Shown piece after piece: positions 17,763 to 25,598 of a DNA stretch of 64,000 nucleotides. The notes below the pieces were generated by a model. The model was not told where the DNA came from. It made no database searches and saw only the letters and a program-made list of their open reading frames with translations. The position numbers and the translations under genes are program-made. The DNA comes from an uncultured Alistipes sp. (lineage in GTDB: Bacteria > Bacteroidota > Bacteroidia > Bacteroidales > UBA932), in contig CABMPD010000011.1 in the NCBI GenBank assembly GCA_902388455.1, positions 34,984 to 98,983 of the forward strand, read 5' to 3'. Each line of letters begins with the position of its first letter. Position 1 is the first letter of the stretch.

Positions 17763-18650
17763 CTACAGTACGTTGAGCACCTGCTCCTTTATCTTCTCCA
17801 GCTCATCCTTCATCCGCACCACGCATTTCTGCATTCCGGCATGGTTGGACTTGGAACCCAGGGTATTGATCTCGCGTCCCATCTCCTGGGCGATGAAACC
17901 CAGTTTACGGCCGGGACATTCCTCATTGTCCATGGTATCACGGAAATAACGGCAATGCTGACGCAGGCGGACCTTCTCCTCGTTGACATCCAGTTTTTCC
18001 AGGTAAAATATCATTTCCTGCTCCAGACGGTCGTGGTCGGGAGCCAGGGACAGTTCCTCCATCCTGGAGACTATCCTCTGCCGGACAGCCGGCACCCTCT
18101 CGGCCTCGAAGACCTCAGCCTCGGCGAGAATGGCCTCGATATTGTCCACCCTGGTCAGCAGATCCGCCTTAAGCACCGCACCTTCACGGGTCCTGAAGGC
18201 AATGAGCGCATCTACGGCTTCGTGCAGGGCACCAGTGATGGCCTCCACATCCTCTTCTGTCAGTTCATCCTTATCAACCGCCACCACATCGGGAAGGCGG
18301 AGCACCGAAGACATGAGGACAGCGGACATGACGTTTCCGTACGGGTCCAGCAGATTCAGAGAACCGGCGATGTCGGACAGCTGCCGGAAATAGTCCCTGA
18401 ACAGGTCCGGGTCTATCCTGCGGGCCTCCGAGCCGGAGACGGTCTCAGATGTCAGGAATACGTCGATGTTGCCGCGCACCAGGCGCCTGGTCAGATATTG
18501 CCTGAACTCCAGGTCCTTGTCCTTGGGGAGAATCGATGATTTGAGGGAGATGTCGCTGTTCTTGCCGTTGAGCGAGCGCACCTCGACGGTATATTTTCTA
18601 TTGCCGGAAGTCACCTCGGACTTTCCGTAACCGGTCATTGACAGTACCAT
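17763..18650 (-). CDS. yicC: YicC/YloC family endoribonuclease
   Basis: A 295-residue protein of the family's normal length. The signature start MVLSMTGYGKSEV and the C-terminal EMGREINTLGSKSNHAGMQ are diagnostic. E. coli YicC is an endoribonuclease acting on some small RNAs; the family is widely conserved. It lies 13 bases after the lipoprotein stop and 48 bases before the tricorn-like gene. In many bacteria yicC neighbours gmk, which is not seen here. Confidence 0.92.
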   Translation of the reverse strand: MVLSMTGYGKSEVTSGNRKYTVEVRSLNGKNSDISLKSSILPKDKDLEFRQYLTRRLVRGNIDVFLTSETVSGSEARRIDPDLFRDYFRQLSDIAGSLNLLDPYGNVMSAVLMSSVLRLPDVVAVDKDELTEEDVEAITGALHEAVDALIAFRTREGAVLKADLLTRVDNIEAILAEAEVFEAERVPAVRQRIVSRMEELSLAPDHDRLEQEMIFYLEKLDVNEEKVRLRQHCRYFRDTMDNEECPGRKLGFIAQEMGREINTLGSKSNHAGMQKCVVRMKDELEKIKEQVLNVL

Positions 18651-18663
18651 ATTTTCTTTCTAT

Positions 18664-19554
18664 TTATCTTCTATTCATGAGCTGCTCCGAACGGGCCTTC
18701 CACTGGGCAGCCATATCATTCATTCCAAGAATCTCACAGGCCACAGAAATATTATGGGCCGCACATGCTGCCTTGCGTGTATCCGGACTGTCCGCCTCTC
18801 CGTACCATATCTCCATGGCTTTCTCCCATTCGAAAAGCCATGCCAGACGACATGCCTCCTCCCATTTTCTGTCATCATAGATATAAATTCCGACATTCAC
18901 AGTCTCCCATTCGGGCGCAAACTTCTCAGACAGCTCTCCGCCCAGGGTTACGAACGCCTTTTCCAGTTCGCTGTCCACCCGTTCAATAGCCCTGATCCTT
19001 GTCAGCGGAGCATCCGACAGCAGCGTCCACTCCAGCCTGTCTTTATCCGACCAGACAACCGGTTCCTGCCTCCTTATATCGAAGACCTGAATCCTTATTC
19101 TGTAAGGCAGGGACACCACTGTCTGCTGCAGGAAAGTCCCTCCGGAGTAAGCCTTGCCTTCAGGTATTTCAACAGAGAAGTCTCCTAGTCTCATCGAGTC
19201 GGCTATTATCAGAAAATCCGTTCCGACAGCATCATGCAGGTATCTTACGACACCTGAATCAGCAATGTTTACTTCATCTGCGTACATCGAATATACCGGC
19301 ACAGATCCGGAATCAATACCCAGATCCTGCTCCAGACGTTCTGCCATTCCGACAGCCATTGCGGAAAAAAGCGCGGAATCACGGCTTCCGCGCTCAACGA
19401 GCGATATAATTCCGGGCAATTCCCCCTGAAAATCCACAATCATCTCACTACCGGAGAGTTTTTCCACCGGCAATGTATAAAGCAAAGGGCTGCAGGAAGT
19501 AAAAGCCAGCATAAGCGGCAAGGCCAGCAGCAACAACGGTTTTGTCATTTTCAT
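18664..19554 (-). CDS. Bacteroidetes lipoprotein of unknown function
   Basis: A 296-residue predicted lipoprotein (MKMTKPLLLLALPLMLAFTSC, Cys near 21 as lipobox). The rest has an alpha/beta core (DFLIIADSMRL, RIRIQVFDIR) and a helical tail with a TPR-like look (AACAAHNISVACEILGMNDMAAQWKARSE). It reminds me of DUF6340-type Bacteroidetes lipoproteins, but I am not certain. It sits between rimO and yicC with gaps of 11 and 13 bases. Confidence 0.7.
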   Translation of the reverse strand: MKMTKPLLLLALPLMLAFTSCSPLLYTLPVEKLSGSEMIVDFQGELPGIISLVERGSRDSALFSAMAVGMAERLEQDLGIDSGSVPVYSMYADEVNIADSGVVRYLHDAVGTDFLIIADSMRLGDFSVEIPEGKAYSGGTFLQQTVVSLPYRIRIQVFDIRRQEPVVWSDKDRLEWTLLSDAPLTRIRAIERVDSELEKAFVTLGGELSEKFAPEWETVNVGIYIYDDRKWEEACRLAWLFEWEKAMEIWYGEADSPDTRKAACAAHNISVACEILGMNDMAAQWKARSEQLMNRR

Positions 19555-19565
19555 CTGTTAAAGCG

Positions 19566-20891
19566 TTACAACAATTCAGCATTGAGATCATACTCGTCAG
19601 CACCGGTAATACGCACATCCACGAACGTTCCCGGCAGAGGCAAAGGACCGTTTCCGGGACATTCCAGAATTACCTCTCCATCTACTTCAGGTGCTTCCTT
19701 CGAGGTCCTGCAAGTACATACACGGCTGACCGGATCACAGGAGTCGACCAGGACTCTCTCTATACTGCCGATACGGCTTTCATTGAATTTCAAGGATATT
19801 CCCGCCTGCAGTTCCATAAGTTCGTCAAGTCTCTCCTGTTTTACAGTCTCCGGTACTTCATCCTTCAAATTCTGTGCCCCCCAAGTACCCTCTTCCTCCG
19901 AATATGCGAAAGCCCCGAGACGCTCGAAGGGATAATCCTTAACAAAAGACAGCAGATCATCGAATTCTCTCTCCCCCTCTCCTGGATGTCCCACCATCAT
20001 TGTCGTTCTCAAGACTATGCCTGGAACCATACGGCGGAAGCTATCCACCAGCGCACGGGTCTGCCGGCCGTCCACCGAACGGCGCATAGCCTTCAACACA
20101 GGATCCGCCGAATGCTGGAGCGGTATATCCAGATATTTGCATATTTTGGGAGATGAGGCCATAATCTCCAGAACATCCTGAGGAAATGAAGCCGGATAGG
20201 AATACAGAAGGCGGATCCACTCTATTCCGCCTATTTCTGTCAGACGGGACAACAAGTGCCCCAGCTGTCTCCGGCCGTAGATATCCAGACCGTAGAATGT
20301 CGTATCCTGGGCTATGACTATCAACTCCTTGACACCGTTTCCTGCCAAAGCCTCCGCCTCATCCAGAAGTTTCTCCTCTGGCACTGACACGTGCGGACCG
20401 CGGATACCCGGTATGGCGCAGTAGGAGCACTTGCGGTCACAGCCCTCAGAAATCTTAAGATAGGCATAATGCGGCGGAGTCGTAAGGAAACGTCTGGTTT
20501 CCAAAGACGGGTCGGGTTTCACGGACATGGCATTGAGGAGAGGGGCTGTAGAAAATGCTCCGAACCATCCGTCCACCTCGGGTATTTCAGAAGGCAGCTC
20601 ATCCCTATATCTCTGGGAAAGGCATCCCATGACATAGACACAGGATATCACGCCCCTCTTCTTTGCATCCACAGCTTCCAGAATGGCATCCACAGACTCT
20701 TCTTTGGCATCCAGGATAAAACCGCAGGTGTTGATTACAAGCACATCGACACCAGCCTGTTCCAAAGGCACATCCTCAGGCGACACGTCCCATCCTGCCG
20801 CGGCAAGCTGCATAAGAAGGTGCTCGGAGTCCACACGGTTCTTCGAGCACCCCATAGTCACGACCCGGACTCTTTTACCGCCGGCGCCCAT
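19566..20891 (-). CDS. rimO: Ribosomal protein S12 methylthiotransferase RimO
   Basis: A 441-residue radical-SAM enzyme that adds a methylthio group to the conserved Asp of ribosomal protein S12. The N-terminal UPF0004 domain (VVTMGCSKNRVDSEHLL, two further Cys) holds the auxiliary cluster. The radical-SAM motif Cx3Cx2C lies in SEGCDRKCSYCAIPGIRG near 155. A C-terminal TRAM domain ends the chain. The VDSEHLL and AIPGIRG wording favours RimO over MiaB. It begins one base after the DUF5606 stop. Confidence 0.95.
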   Translation of the reverse strand: MGAGGKRVRVVTMGCSKNRVDSEHLLMQLAAAGWDVSPEDVPLEQAGVDVLVINTCGFILDAKEESVDAILEAVDAKKRGVISCVYVMGCLSQRYRDELPSEIPEVDGWFGAFSTAPLLNAMSVKPDPSLETRRFLTTPPHYAYLKISEGCDRKCSYCAIPGIRGPHVSVPEEKLLDEAEALAGNGVKELIVIAQDTTFYGLDIYGRRQLGHLLSRLTEIGGIEWIRLLYSYPASFPQDVLEIMASSPKICKYLDIPLQHSADPVLKAMRRSVDGRQTRALVDSFRRMVPGIVLRTTMMVGHPGEGEREFDDLLSFVKDYPFERLGAFAYSEEEGTWGAQNLKDEVPETVKQERLDELMELQAGISLKFNESRIGSIERVLVDSCDPVSRVCTCRTSKEAPEVDGEVILECPGNGPLPLPGTFVDVRITGADEYDLNAELL

Positions 20892-20892
20892 A

Positions 20893-21342
20893 CTACTTTT
20901 TTACCTCCTCACCCGGCTCAGTTTCCGATACTCCGGTTTCCTTATCCGGCGCCTCGAAATCCAGAGAGGCATACTGCTTGAGAAGATTATACCAGGAGAC
21001 CACCTTCCTCATATGTGAGGGATAGAATCTGTCCTCGTCATAACCCGGCAGTGCCTTGCCGAAAAACGCCTTGAGGTCTTCCGGCCCGGATTTGGGATCC
21101 GGAGCATTTTCATCACCAAGCATCTCTTTCATCTTAAGCAGCACCTCTTTCAGAGGCGTTTCTCCATCTTCCGTATAAATTGAAATATCCGAAAGAGAGG
21201 ATACTTTCGCATGAGGGCCGAATACTGTACGGCGCCCAGTAATGAAAGACTCTGCAATCATACCGTTACGGGCCTGGGACACATAACGGAAAAGACCCGG
21301 TTCACCGGTAATTGACAATATCTGCTGTAAATCTGTTTTCAT
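20893..21342 (-). CDS. DUF5606 protein
   Basis: A 149-residue protein typical of Bacteroidetes, recognised from its start (MKTDLQQILSITGEPGLFRY) and the stretch ISIYTEDGETPLKEVLLKM. No function is known. The C-terminal 25 residues are acidic and probably disordered. Its place just after coaE in a conserved nusB-yajC-ybbR-coaE neighbourhood is usual for the phylum. Gaps are four bases to coaE and one to rimO. Confidence 0.85.
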   Translation of the reverse strand: MKTDLQQILSITGEPGLFRYVSQARNGMIAESFITGRRTVFGPHAKVSSLSDISIYTEDGETPLKEVLLKMKEMLGDENAPDPKSGPEDLKAFFGKALPGYDEDRFYPSHMRKVVSWYNLLKQYASLDFEAPDKETGVSETEPGEEVKK

Positions 21343-21346
21343 GTTT

Positions 21347-21979
21347 TTAAAATTTATTAAAGTTAAACTTATTCATTTCCGTATAAACATCATAAACCTG
21401 GGGCAACAGCGGATGATTGAAATCAGAGAGTATCGTAAAATCCGAGAGAGCTGTCCGCCTCCCGTCACTCCATTGGTTTGCCATCCGTTCCAGCACCTGC
21501 TCCCTGGACATACCGGACCGTGCCATGACACGTCTGATCCTCAGTTCTTCGGGACATGTGACGGTCAGTATTCTGTCAGCTATTCCCGACAAAGCCGGCT
21601 TTTCCAAATAAATGGCAGACTCCATGATTACAAAACCGGGGGCCGATGTCCCGCTCCTTGTAATTTCATCTTCCACCGCCTGCCTCCACCGCATGAAATC
21701 CTGAATTACCCCAGGAAACACCACCGCCTCTACCTTTGACAGCAATTGTCTGTCAGAGAATATTCTTGAGGCCATATACCGCCGGTCCAGCATACCGTCC
21801 GTGAGCAGGTCTTTTCCCAAAAGTTCCTGAAGGCGCATGAGAAGCCCGCTATCAGAGACATACAATTCCTTTGTACGGGCATCGGCATCATAGACAGGAA
21901 CCCCGAGCGCAGCGAACATCCGTACAACATAGCTTTTGCCGCTGCCTATTCCTCCGGTAACAGCCAGTGTCCGCATCAT
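21347..21979 (-). CDS. coaE: Dephospho-CoA kinase
   Basis: A 210-residue P-loop kinase that phosphorylates the 3' hydroxyl of dephospho-CoA, the last step of CoA synthesis. Walker A is TGGIGSGKSYVV near residue 9, DADARTKEL follows near 33, and the lid region (RIRRVMARSGMSREQVLERM) lies near 140. The start at 21979 overlaps the YbbR stop as ATGATG, so translational coupling is likely; the neighbouring ATG at 21976 is an alternative. A longer frame from 22036 lies inside ybbR and is rejected. Confidence 0.94.
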   Translation of the reverse strand: MMRTLAVTGGIGSGKSYVVRMFAALGVPVYDADARTKELYVSDSGLLMRLQELLGKDLLTDGMLDRRYMASRIFSDRQLLSKVEAVVFPGVIQDFMRWRQAVEDEITRSGTSAPGFVIMESAIYLEKPALSGIADRILTVTCPEELRIRRVMARSGMSREQVLERMANQWSDGRRTALSDFTILSDFNHPLLPQVYDVYTEMNKFNFNKF

Positions 21980-22962
21980 GGTTTCTGTCGGCTTTCCAAA
22001 AGTATACAGTCCACATACCTGGGCGACATCTCCCATGAGATTACTCCTTCAGGTTTCTTTACAAGCTCAGGAATCAATTCTGAATCAATGGTATTGATAA
22101 AATCCGCATAGTCAACAACCAGTGCGAAATCATCCTGGTTGTACTGTGTGCCGCTGAAAACTCTTCGATAGGTCAGCCTGACCTTGGAAGGAAGCACGTA
22201 CAGTTCTTTCCCTTCCGGGACTCCGACCGCTGTAATAGGCACGTCCATAGTCTCCTCGATATAGCGCACCACATTCAGCGAATAATATATGTTGTCCTCG
22301 GAGTAATCCACTCTGCGGATAGGGACCAGAGTAATGATACCCTGTATCGGACCGTCGACTCCGGAAGCTGATATGGTCTCGGTCATCACCGAATCCACAG
22401 TCTCCAGCAGACGGGCATCACCATAGATATCCACACTGTCAGGTCTGAGCTCAATCCGGCCTAAAGGCATATACTGACCGTTGAAGACAATCGAAGTCTT
22501 CGGTGCGACAGGCACTCTTTTGCTGGTTATTCTGGGAAATGTGAAATCAAGTGAGTCCGAGACGATGAACTCAAGGTCTACATTGCCGCCAAGAGCTTCT
22601 ACGATGTTGCTTTTAATATTCTCGCAACCTACCGAAAACACATCTCCATCCTCATGCACAAGGGCCGTGGCTGGAGCTGAGACATTTATAGTCTTGCGCC
22701 TCCCTATCCGCTGCCGGAGGATATAATATCCTTCAGAGCGGCCGCGGACGATAAGCACATCCTCCGAAACAGCGCTGCGGGAACGGCCTTCAAGCGAGGA
22801 ATTGAGAACTACATTGTACTCAAAAAATACGGAATACTGGAGTGAAAGGCTGTGCAGGAGCCATATAACAAAAGCCAAAAGGAGGGAAAGCAGCAGCAGG
22901 AGCCACTCCTTTCCGTCCTTACGGTCTTTTTCACTGCCGGTGATTCCGCTTTCAGAGGCCAT
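21976..22962 (-). CDS. YbbR/CdaR-like membrane-anchored protein
   Basis: A 328-residue protein with one N-terminal membrane helix (about residues 20-42) and an outside portion of YbbR-type beta repeats (for example VPVAPKTSIVFNGQYMPLG, and DVPITAVGVPEGKELYVLPS). In Firmicutes YbbR proteins (CdaR) regulate the diadenylate cyclase CdaA. I see no cdaA here, and in Bacteroidetes the partner is unproven. It lies nine bases after yajC and overlaps coaE by four bases. Confidence 0.8.
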   Translation of the reverse strand: MASESGITGSEKDRKDGKEWLLLLLSLLLAFVIWLLHSLSLQYSVFFEYNVVLNSSLEGRSRSAVSEDVLIVRGRSEGYYILRQRIGRRKTINVSAPATALVHEDGDVFSVGCENIKSNIVEALGGNVDLEFIVSDSLDFTFPRITSKRVPVAPKTSIVFNGQYMPLGRIELRPDSVDIYGDARLLETVDSVMTETISASGVDGPIQGIITLVPIRRVDYSEDNIYYSLNVVRYIEETMDVPITAVGVPEGKELYVLPSKVRLTYRRVFSGTQYNQDDFALVVDYADFINTIDSELIPELVKKPEGVISWEMSPRYVDCILLESRQKP

Positions 22963-22971
22963 CAGTCCAGA

Positions 22972-23307
22972 TTATCTATTCTGTACGTCAGTTATATCCT
23001 TTACCACTGAAGACTTGTCCACGCGTATTCTCACGTTTGCGTCAATCTCCACAATCAGGAAAGTGTCCTTTACCTCGGCTACCGTGCCGTAAATGCCGCC
23101 CACGGTAACTATCTTGTCTCCTCTCTTCAGGGACTCTCTCCATTTCACGACCTCTTTCTGCTTCTTCTGCTGAGGACGGATCATGAAGAAATACATCACC
23201 ACGAAGATAAGAATCATCAGTATCAGGAAAGAGTACTGCTGAAAAAATGTAGGCTCACCCTGAGGCTGTGCCTGAGTCTGGAGAAGGAAGATTGTAATCA
23301 GATTCAT
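22972..23307 (-). CDS. yajC: Preprotein translocase subunit YajC
   Basis: A 111-residue single-span membrane protein. The helix (FLILMILIFVVMYFFMIRPQ) followed by QQKKQKE and KRGDKIVTVGGIYGTVAEV is diagnostic. YajC associates with SecDF in the Sec translocon. A short hydrophobic, Gln-rich N-terminus (MNLITIFLLQTQAQPQG) precedes the helix. It has its own promoter 28-35 bases upstream besides read-through from nusB. Confidence 0.95.
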   Translation of the reverse strand: MNLITIFLLQTQAQPQGEPTFFQQYSFLILMILIFVVMYFFMIRPQQKKQKEVVKWRESLKRGDKIVTVGGIYGTVAEVKDTFLIVEIDANVRIRVDKSSVVKDITDVQNR

Positions 23308-23334
23308 TTTTCTTTTCTTTAATTATTTAGTGAA

Positions 23335-23342
23335 CAAATATA
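23335..23342 (-). promoter_or_regulatory. -7 box TATATTTG, yajC promoter
   Basis: Perfect TATATTTG on the minus strand in the 45-base gap between nusB and yajC. A start near 23329 would leave a leader of about 22 bases. This would let yajC-ybbR-coaE and downstream genes be expressed independently of nusB. Confidence 0.55.
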
Positions 23343-23352
23343 GGAATTTTTT

Positions 23353-24303
23353 CTAATTCTCAATGAGGCCTCTGCCCGTCTTGACGACCTCTCCAGTATC
23401 CACCATCTTGCGCAGAATCCTGTCCAGCAAACCGTTGACGAACACCTTGCTGTTGCCGGTACTGTAGAACTTTGATATCTCAACATACTCGTTGATGGTC
23501 ACTTTCAGAGGTATGTTGGGGAAACGCACTGCCTCGGCTATGCCCTGTACGATAAGTACCAGATCCGTTGTCACTACACGGTCAGGATCCCAGTTGCTGG
23601 TATTGGACACCACTATGTCCATATACCTGCCGTACCCCCTGACCGCAGCTCTGAGCAACTCCACGGCGAACTCACGGTCGTCATCCTTGAGGAAAACTCC
23701 GGGAACAGGCAGAGTACCGTGAGAACGGAGATACTCTATATTGCGCACTATAGCGGAGAGTACAAAGCCCAGATCGTCAGTCCAGAAGACGGACAGGTCC
23801 TCGAGTGTCGAGGCCAGGTCCTCGTTGTCCTCAAAAAGTTCCAGGTCTGAGAAAATATTGATGAACAGGCTGCAGTCCTCAGCCATTGAGGATGTTTCGG
23901 AGGTCATGTATTCCTGGAAATAGTCCCTGGTCGAAAGGGTCTGGAGTGTTTTGCGGATGAACGGTGCCAGGTCATCGTTCCACATCAGGCCATGGTCCTC
24001 GCAATACTTGACAAAACGAGGGTCACCGGCCAAATATGAGGACACCGCATTAAGGGCAAACTTCCGGTTGGGATTGCGCTCCTCTGGAGTCGGATTGAAC
24101 TTTTTAAGACCGGTCTCTATCTTGGTCTGGGCGGCATTCCGCAGAGCGACCGCAGCATTGAGCATGAAATAGTACAGATGGAGAGTCTTCTCACATGAAT
24201 AGCTGAGTGTTTTCTCGGCTTCTATCAGAGAATCAGAGCCTGAGGCCACCACACTGTAAAGAACTTTGAAGACTTTTATCCTTATCAATCGACGGTTGAG
24301 CAT
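23353..24303 (-). CDS. nusB: Transcription antitermination factor NusB, long form
   Basis: A 316-residue protein. The NusB fold is clear in the C-terminal part (VRFPNIPLKVTINEYVEISKFYSTG, split as VRFPNIPLKVTINEY and VEISKFYSTG, then FVNGLLDRI), and the start MLNRRLIRIKVFKVLYSVV matches the long Bacteroidetes version, about twice the size of E. coli NusB. NusB binds boxA RNA with S10 during rRNA transcription. It leads the long minus-strand run and shares an AT-rich divergent promoter region with the DUF3276 gene. Confidence 0.92.
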   Translation of the reverse strand: MLNRRLIRIKVFKVLYSVVASGSDSLIEAEKTLSYSCEKTLHLYYFMLNAAVALRNAAQTKIETGLKKFNPTPEERNPNRKFALNAVSSYLAGDPRFVKYCEDHGLMWNDDLAPFIRKTLQTLSTRDYFQEYMTSETSSMAEDCSLFINIFSDLELFEDNEDLASTLEDLSVFWTDDLGFVLSAIVRNIEYLRSHGTLPVPGVFLKDDDREFAVELLRAAVRGYGRYMDIVVSNTSNWDPDRVVTTDLVLIVQGIAEAVRFPNIPLKVTINEYVEISKFYSTGNSKVFVNGLLDRILRKMVDTGEVVKTGRGLIEN

Positions 24304-24325
24304 ACAATATTTTTAAAACATTTTG

Positions 24326-24333
24326 CAAATATA
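24326..24333 (-). promoter_or_regulatory. -7 box TATATTTG, nusB promoter
   Basis: Perfect TATATTTG on the minus strand; a start near 24319 gives a leader of about 16 bases. It lies 22 bases from the divergent box of the DUF3276 gene, so the two promoters probably influence each other. Confidence 0.65.
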
Positions 24334-24355
24334 CTTTTTAGATGAGAAAAAACTC

Positions 24356-24363
24356 TATATTTG
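24356..24363 (+). promoter_or_regulatory. -7 box TATATTTG, DUF3276 promoter
   Basis: Perfect TATATTTG on the plus strand, start site expected near 24369, leader about 22 bases long to the ATG at 24391. Divergent partner of the nusB promoter. Confidence 0.65.
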
Positions 24364-24390
24364 TGTCAAATTTTATAAAATTTAATAAAG

Positions 24391-24771
24391 ATGTACTCAG
24401 AAGACATTGATAATGCAGCAGCTATGGAGCGCAACGGAGACGATGTATACTCGAGACCTGTGCGCGCGGGAAAAAGGACATACTTTTTCGATGTGAAGGC
24501 AACCAAGGGCAACGACTACTATCTCACCATCACCGAGAGTAAGAGGAGAATAGAGAAGGACGGCCGCTTCGCCTACGACAAGCATAAAATTTTCCTTTAC
24601 AAGGAAGACTTCGAAAAGTTCACACAGGGACTTGAGGAAGTCATAGCTTTCATCAAGGAAAAATGCCCCATTCCCGTAGTAGAAAGAACTATGGAAGAGG
24701 AGCACCGCCCCTCTTCCAGGGATGACGAGGGCAACTCACAGTTCTCCGACATCAATTTCGAGGAGCTCTAA
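24391..24771 (+). CDS. DUF3276 (PUR-alpha-like) nucleic-acid-binding protein
   Basis: A 126-residue protein of the Bacteroidetes/spirochaete DUF3276 family, which has a PUR-alpha-like beta-sheet fold that binds single-stranded DNA or RNA. The core runs VYSRPVRAGKRTYFFDVKAT, NDYYLTITESKRR and KHKIFLYKEDFEKF (residues 20-75). The C-terminal 30 residues are acidic and probably disordered. It is a single-gene transcript with its own promoter and a strong terminator. Confidence 0.9.
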   Translation: MYSEDIDNAAAMERNGDDVYSRPVRAGKRTYFFDVKATKGNDYYLTITESKRRIEKDGRFAYDKHKIFLYKEDFEKFTQGLEEVIAFIKEKCPIPVVERTMEEEHRPSSRDDEGNSQFSDINFEEL

Positions 24772-24791
24772 CAGACATCACTGGAAATTTG

Positions 24792-24826
24792 AAAAACGGT
24801 GCGCCCGAACCAAGCGCACCGTTTTT
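24792..24826. terminator. Bidirectional intrinsic terminator
   Basis: Arms 24792-24804 and 24814-24826 (AAAAACGGTGCGC and its complement) form a perfect 13-bp stem with loop CCGAACCAA. T-runs lie after the stem on the plus strand (24822-24830) and, through the A-run, on the minus strand. It separates the convergent DUF3276 and SDR genes. Confidence 0.9.
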
Positions 24827-24837
24827 TTTTCATATGG

Positions 24838-25587
24838 TCAGAATAAATCACGGTAAGGTCTGAAAAAACGTCCTCCCCAGGTCCACAAGCGGGGAGGCAG
24901 CAGGCGCATCAGGACTCCAAGCGCAGCCCAGCGCCGGTCTATCACCACAGTTCTTTTACGGCGTTCTATCGCACGGACTATCATTGCAGCGGCCTTGTCC
25001 CTGCGGATTGTCATGGGGAAATGCCGTCCATGTATAAAGTCAGTATCCACGAAACCGGGCTTTACGGCGGTCATGCTGATATCAGCCCCGCGTATCACGG
25101 CCAGCTGCCGCATGGCTTCCAGATAAAAAGCCTCGAACTTCTTGGTCGCGGAATAAGACGGACAGACACCCAGGGGGAGAATCGAAGCCACGGAAGATAT
25201 CACTGCCAGATGTCCCTTCAGCCCGTTGTCCGCCCAATAGTTGAACAGCCATACGGCACAGCGCACGAACCCCTTGGCGTTGACATCGATCTGTCCCAGT
25301 TCCAGAGTAGGTTCCAAAGCTGTGTTGGTGTGACCGTAGCCGGATGAATACAGACAGACATCCACGCCTCCCATTTCATGCACCAGCTCTGAAAGATACT
25401 CAGCCGCCCTGTCATCAGTCACATCGAATGCCTTCGGAAAGACACTTCCTGCAGGAGAGCCGCTGACGGTCTCTTCAAGCAGGTGGGCCCGCCTGCCCGT
25501 AATACCGACACGGTGTCCCCGAGCTACGTAAATCTCCGCTACTGCACGGCCTATACCGGAAGTTGCACCTATTATAATAACATTCAT
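24838..25587 (-). CDS. Short-chain dehydrogenase/reductase
   Basis: A 249-residue SDR. The cofactor loop is IIGATSGIGRAVAE at the very N-terminus, the NNAG-equivalent is LYSSGYGHTN near 87, and the catalytic Ser, Tyr and Lys are in ISSVASILPLGVCPSYSATKK near 130-150. Arg residues after the Gly-rich loop (GITGRRAH) suggest NADP. The substrate is unknown. Start 25587 gives an ATG eleven bases after the RsmF stop; a longer upstream open frame lies inside rsmF. It is the last gene of the pyrE run. Confidence 0.88.
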   Translation of the reverse strand: MNVIIIGATSGIGRAVAEIYVARGHRVGITGRRAHLLEETVSGSPAGSVFPKAFDVTDDRAAEYLSELVHEMGGVDVCLYSSGYGHTNTALEPTLELGQIDVNAKGFVRCAVWLFNYWADNGLKGHLAVISSVASILPLGVCPSYSATKKFEAFYLEAMRQLAVIRGADISMTAVKPGFVDTDFIHGRHFPMTIRRDKAAAMIVRAIERRKRTVVIDRRWAALGVLMRLLPPRLWTWGGRFFRPYRDLF

Positions 25588-25598
25588 AAGCAGATGAA

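Noticed and set aside
21979-22036. Longer coaE start inside ybbR
   Set aside because: The extra 19 residues have no family match and the ATGATG overlap gives the normal P-loop distance.
21347-24303. nusB-yajC-ybbR-coaE-DUF5606 as a novel cluster
   Set aside because: This neighbourhood is common in Bacteroidetes and needs no special explanation.
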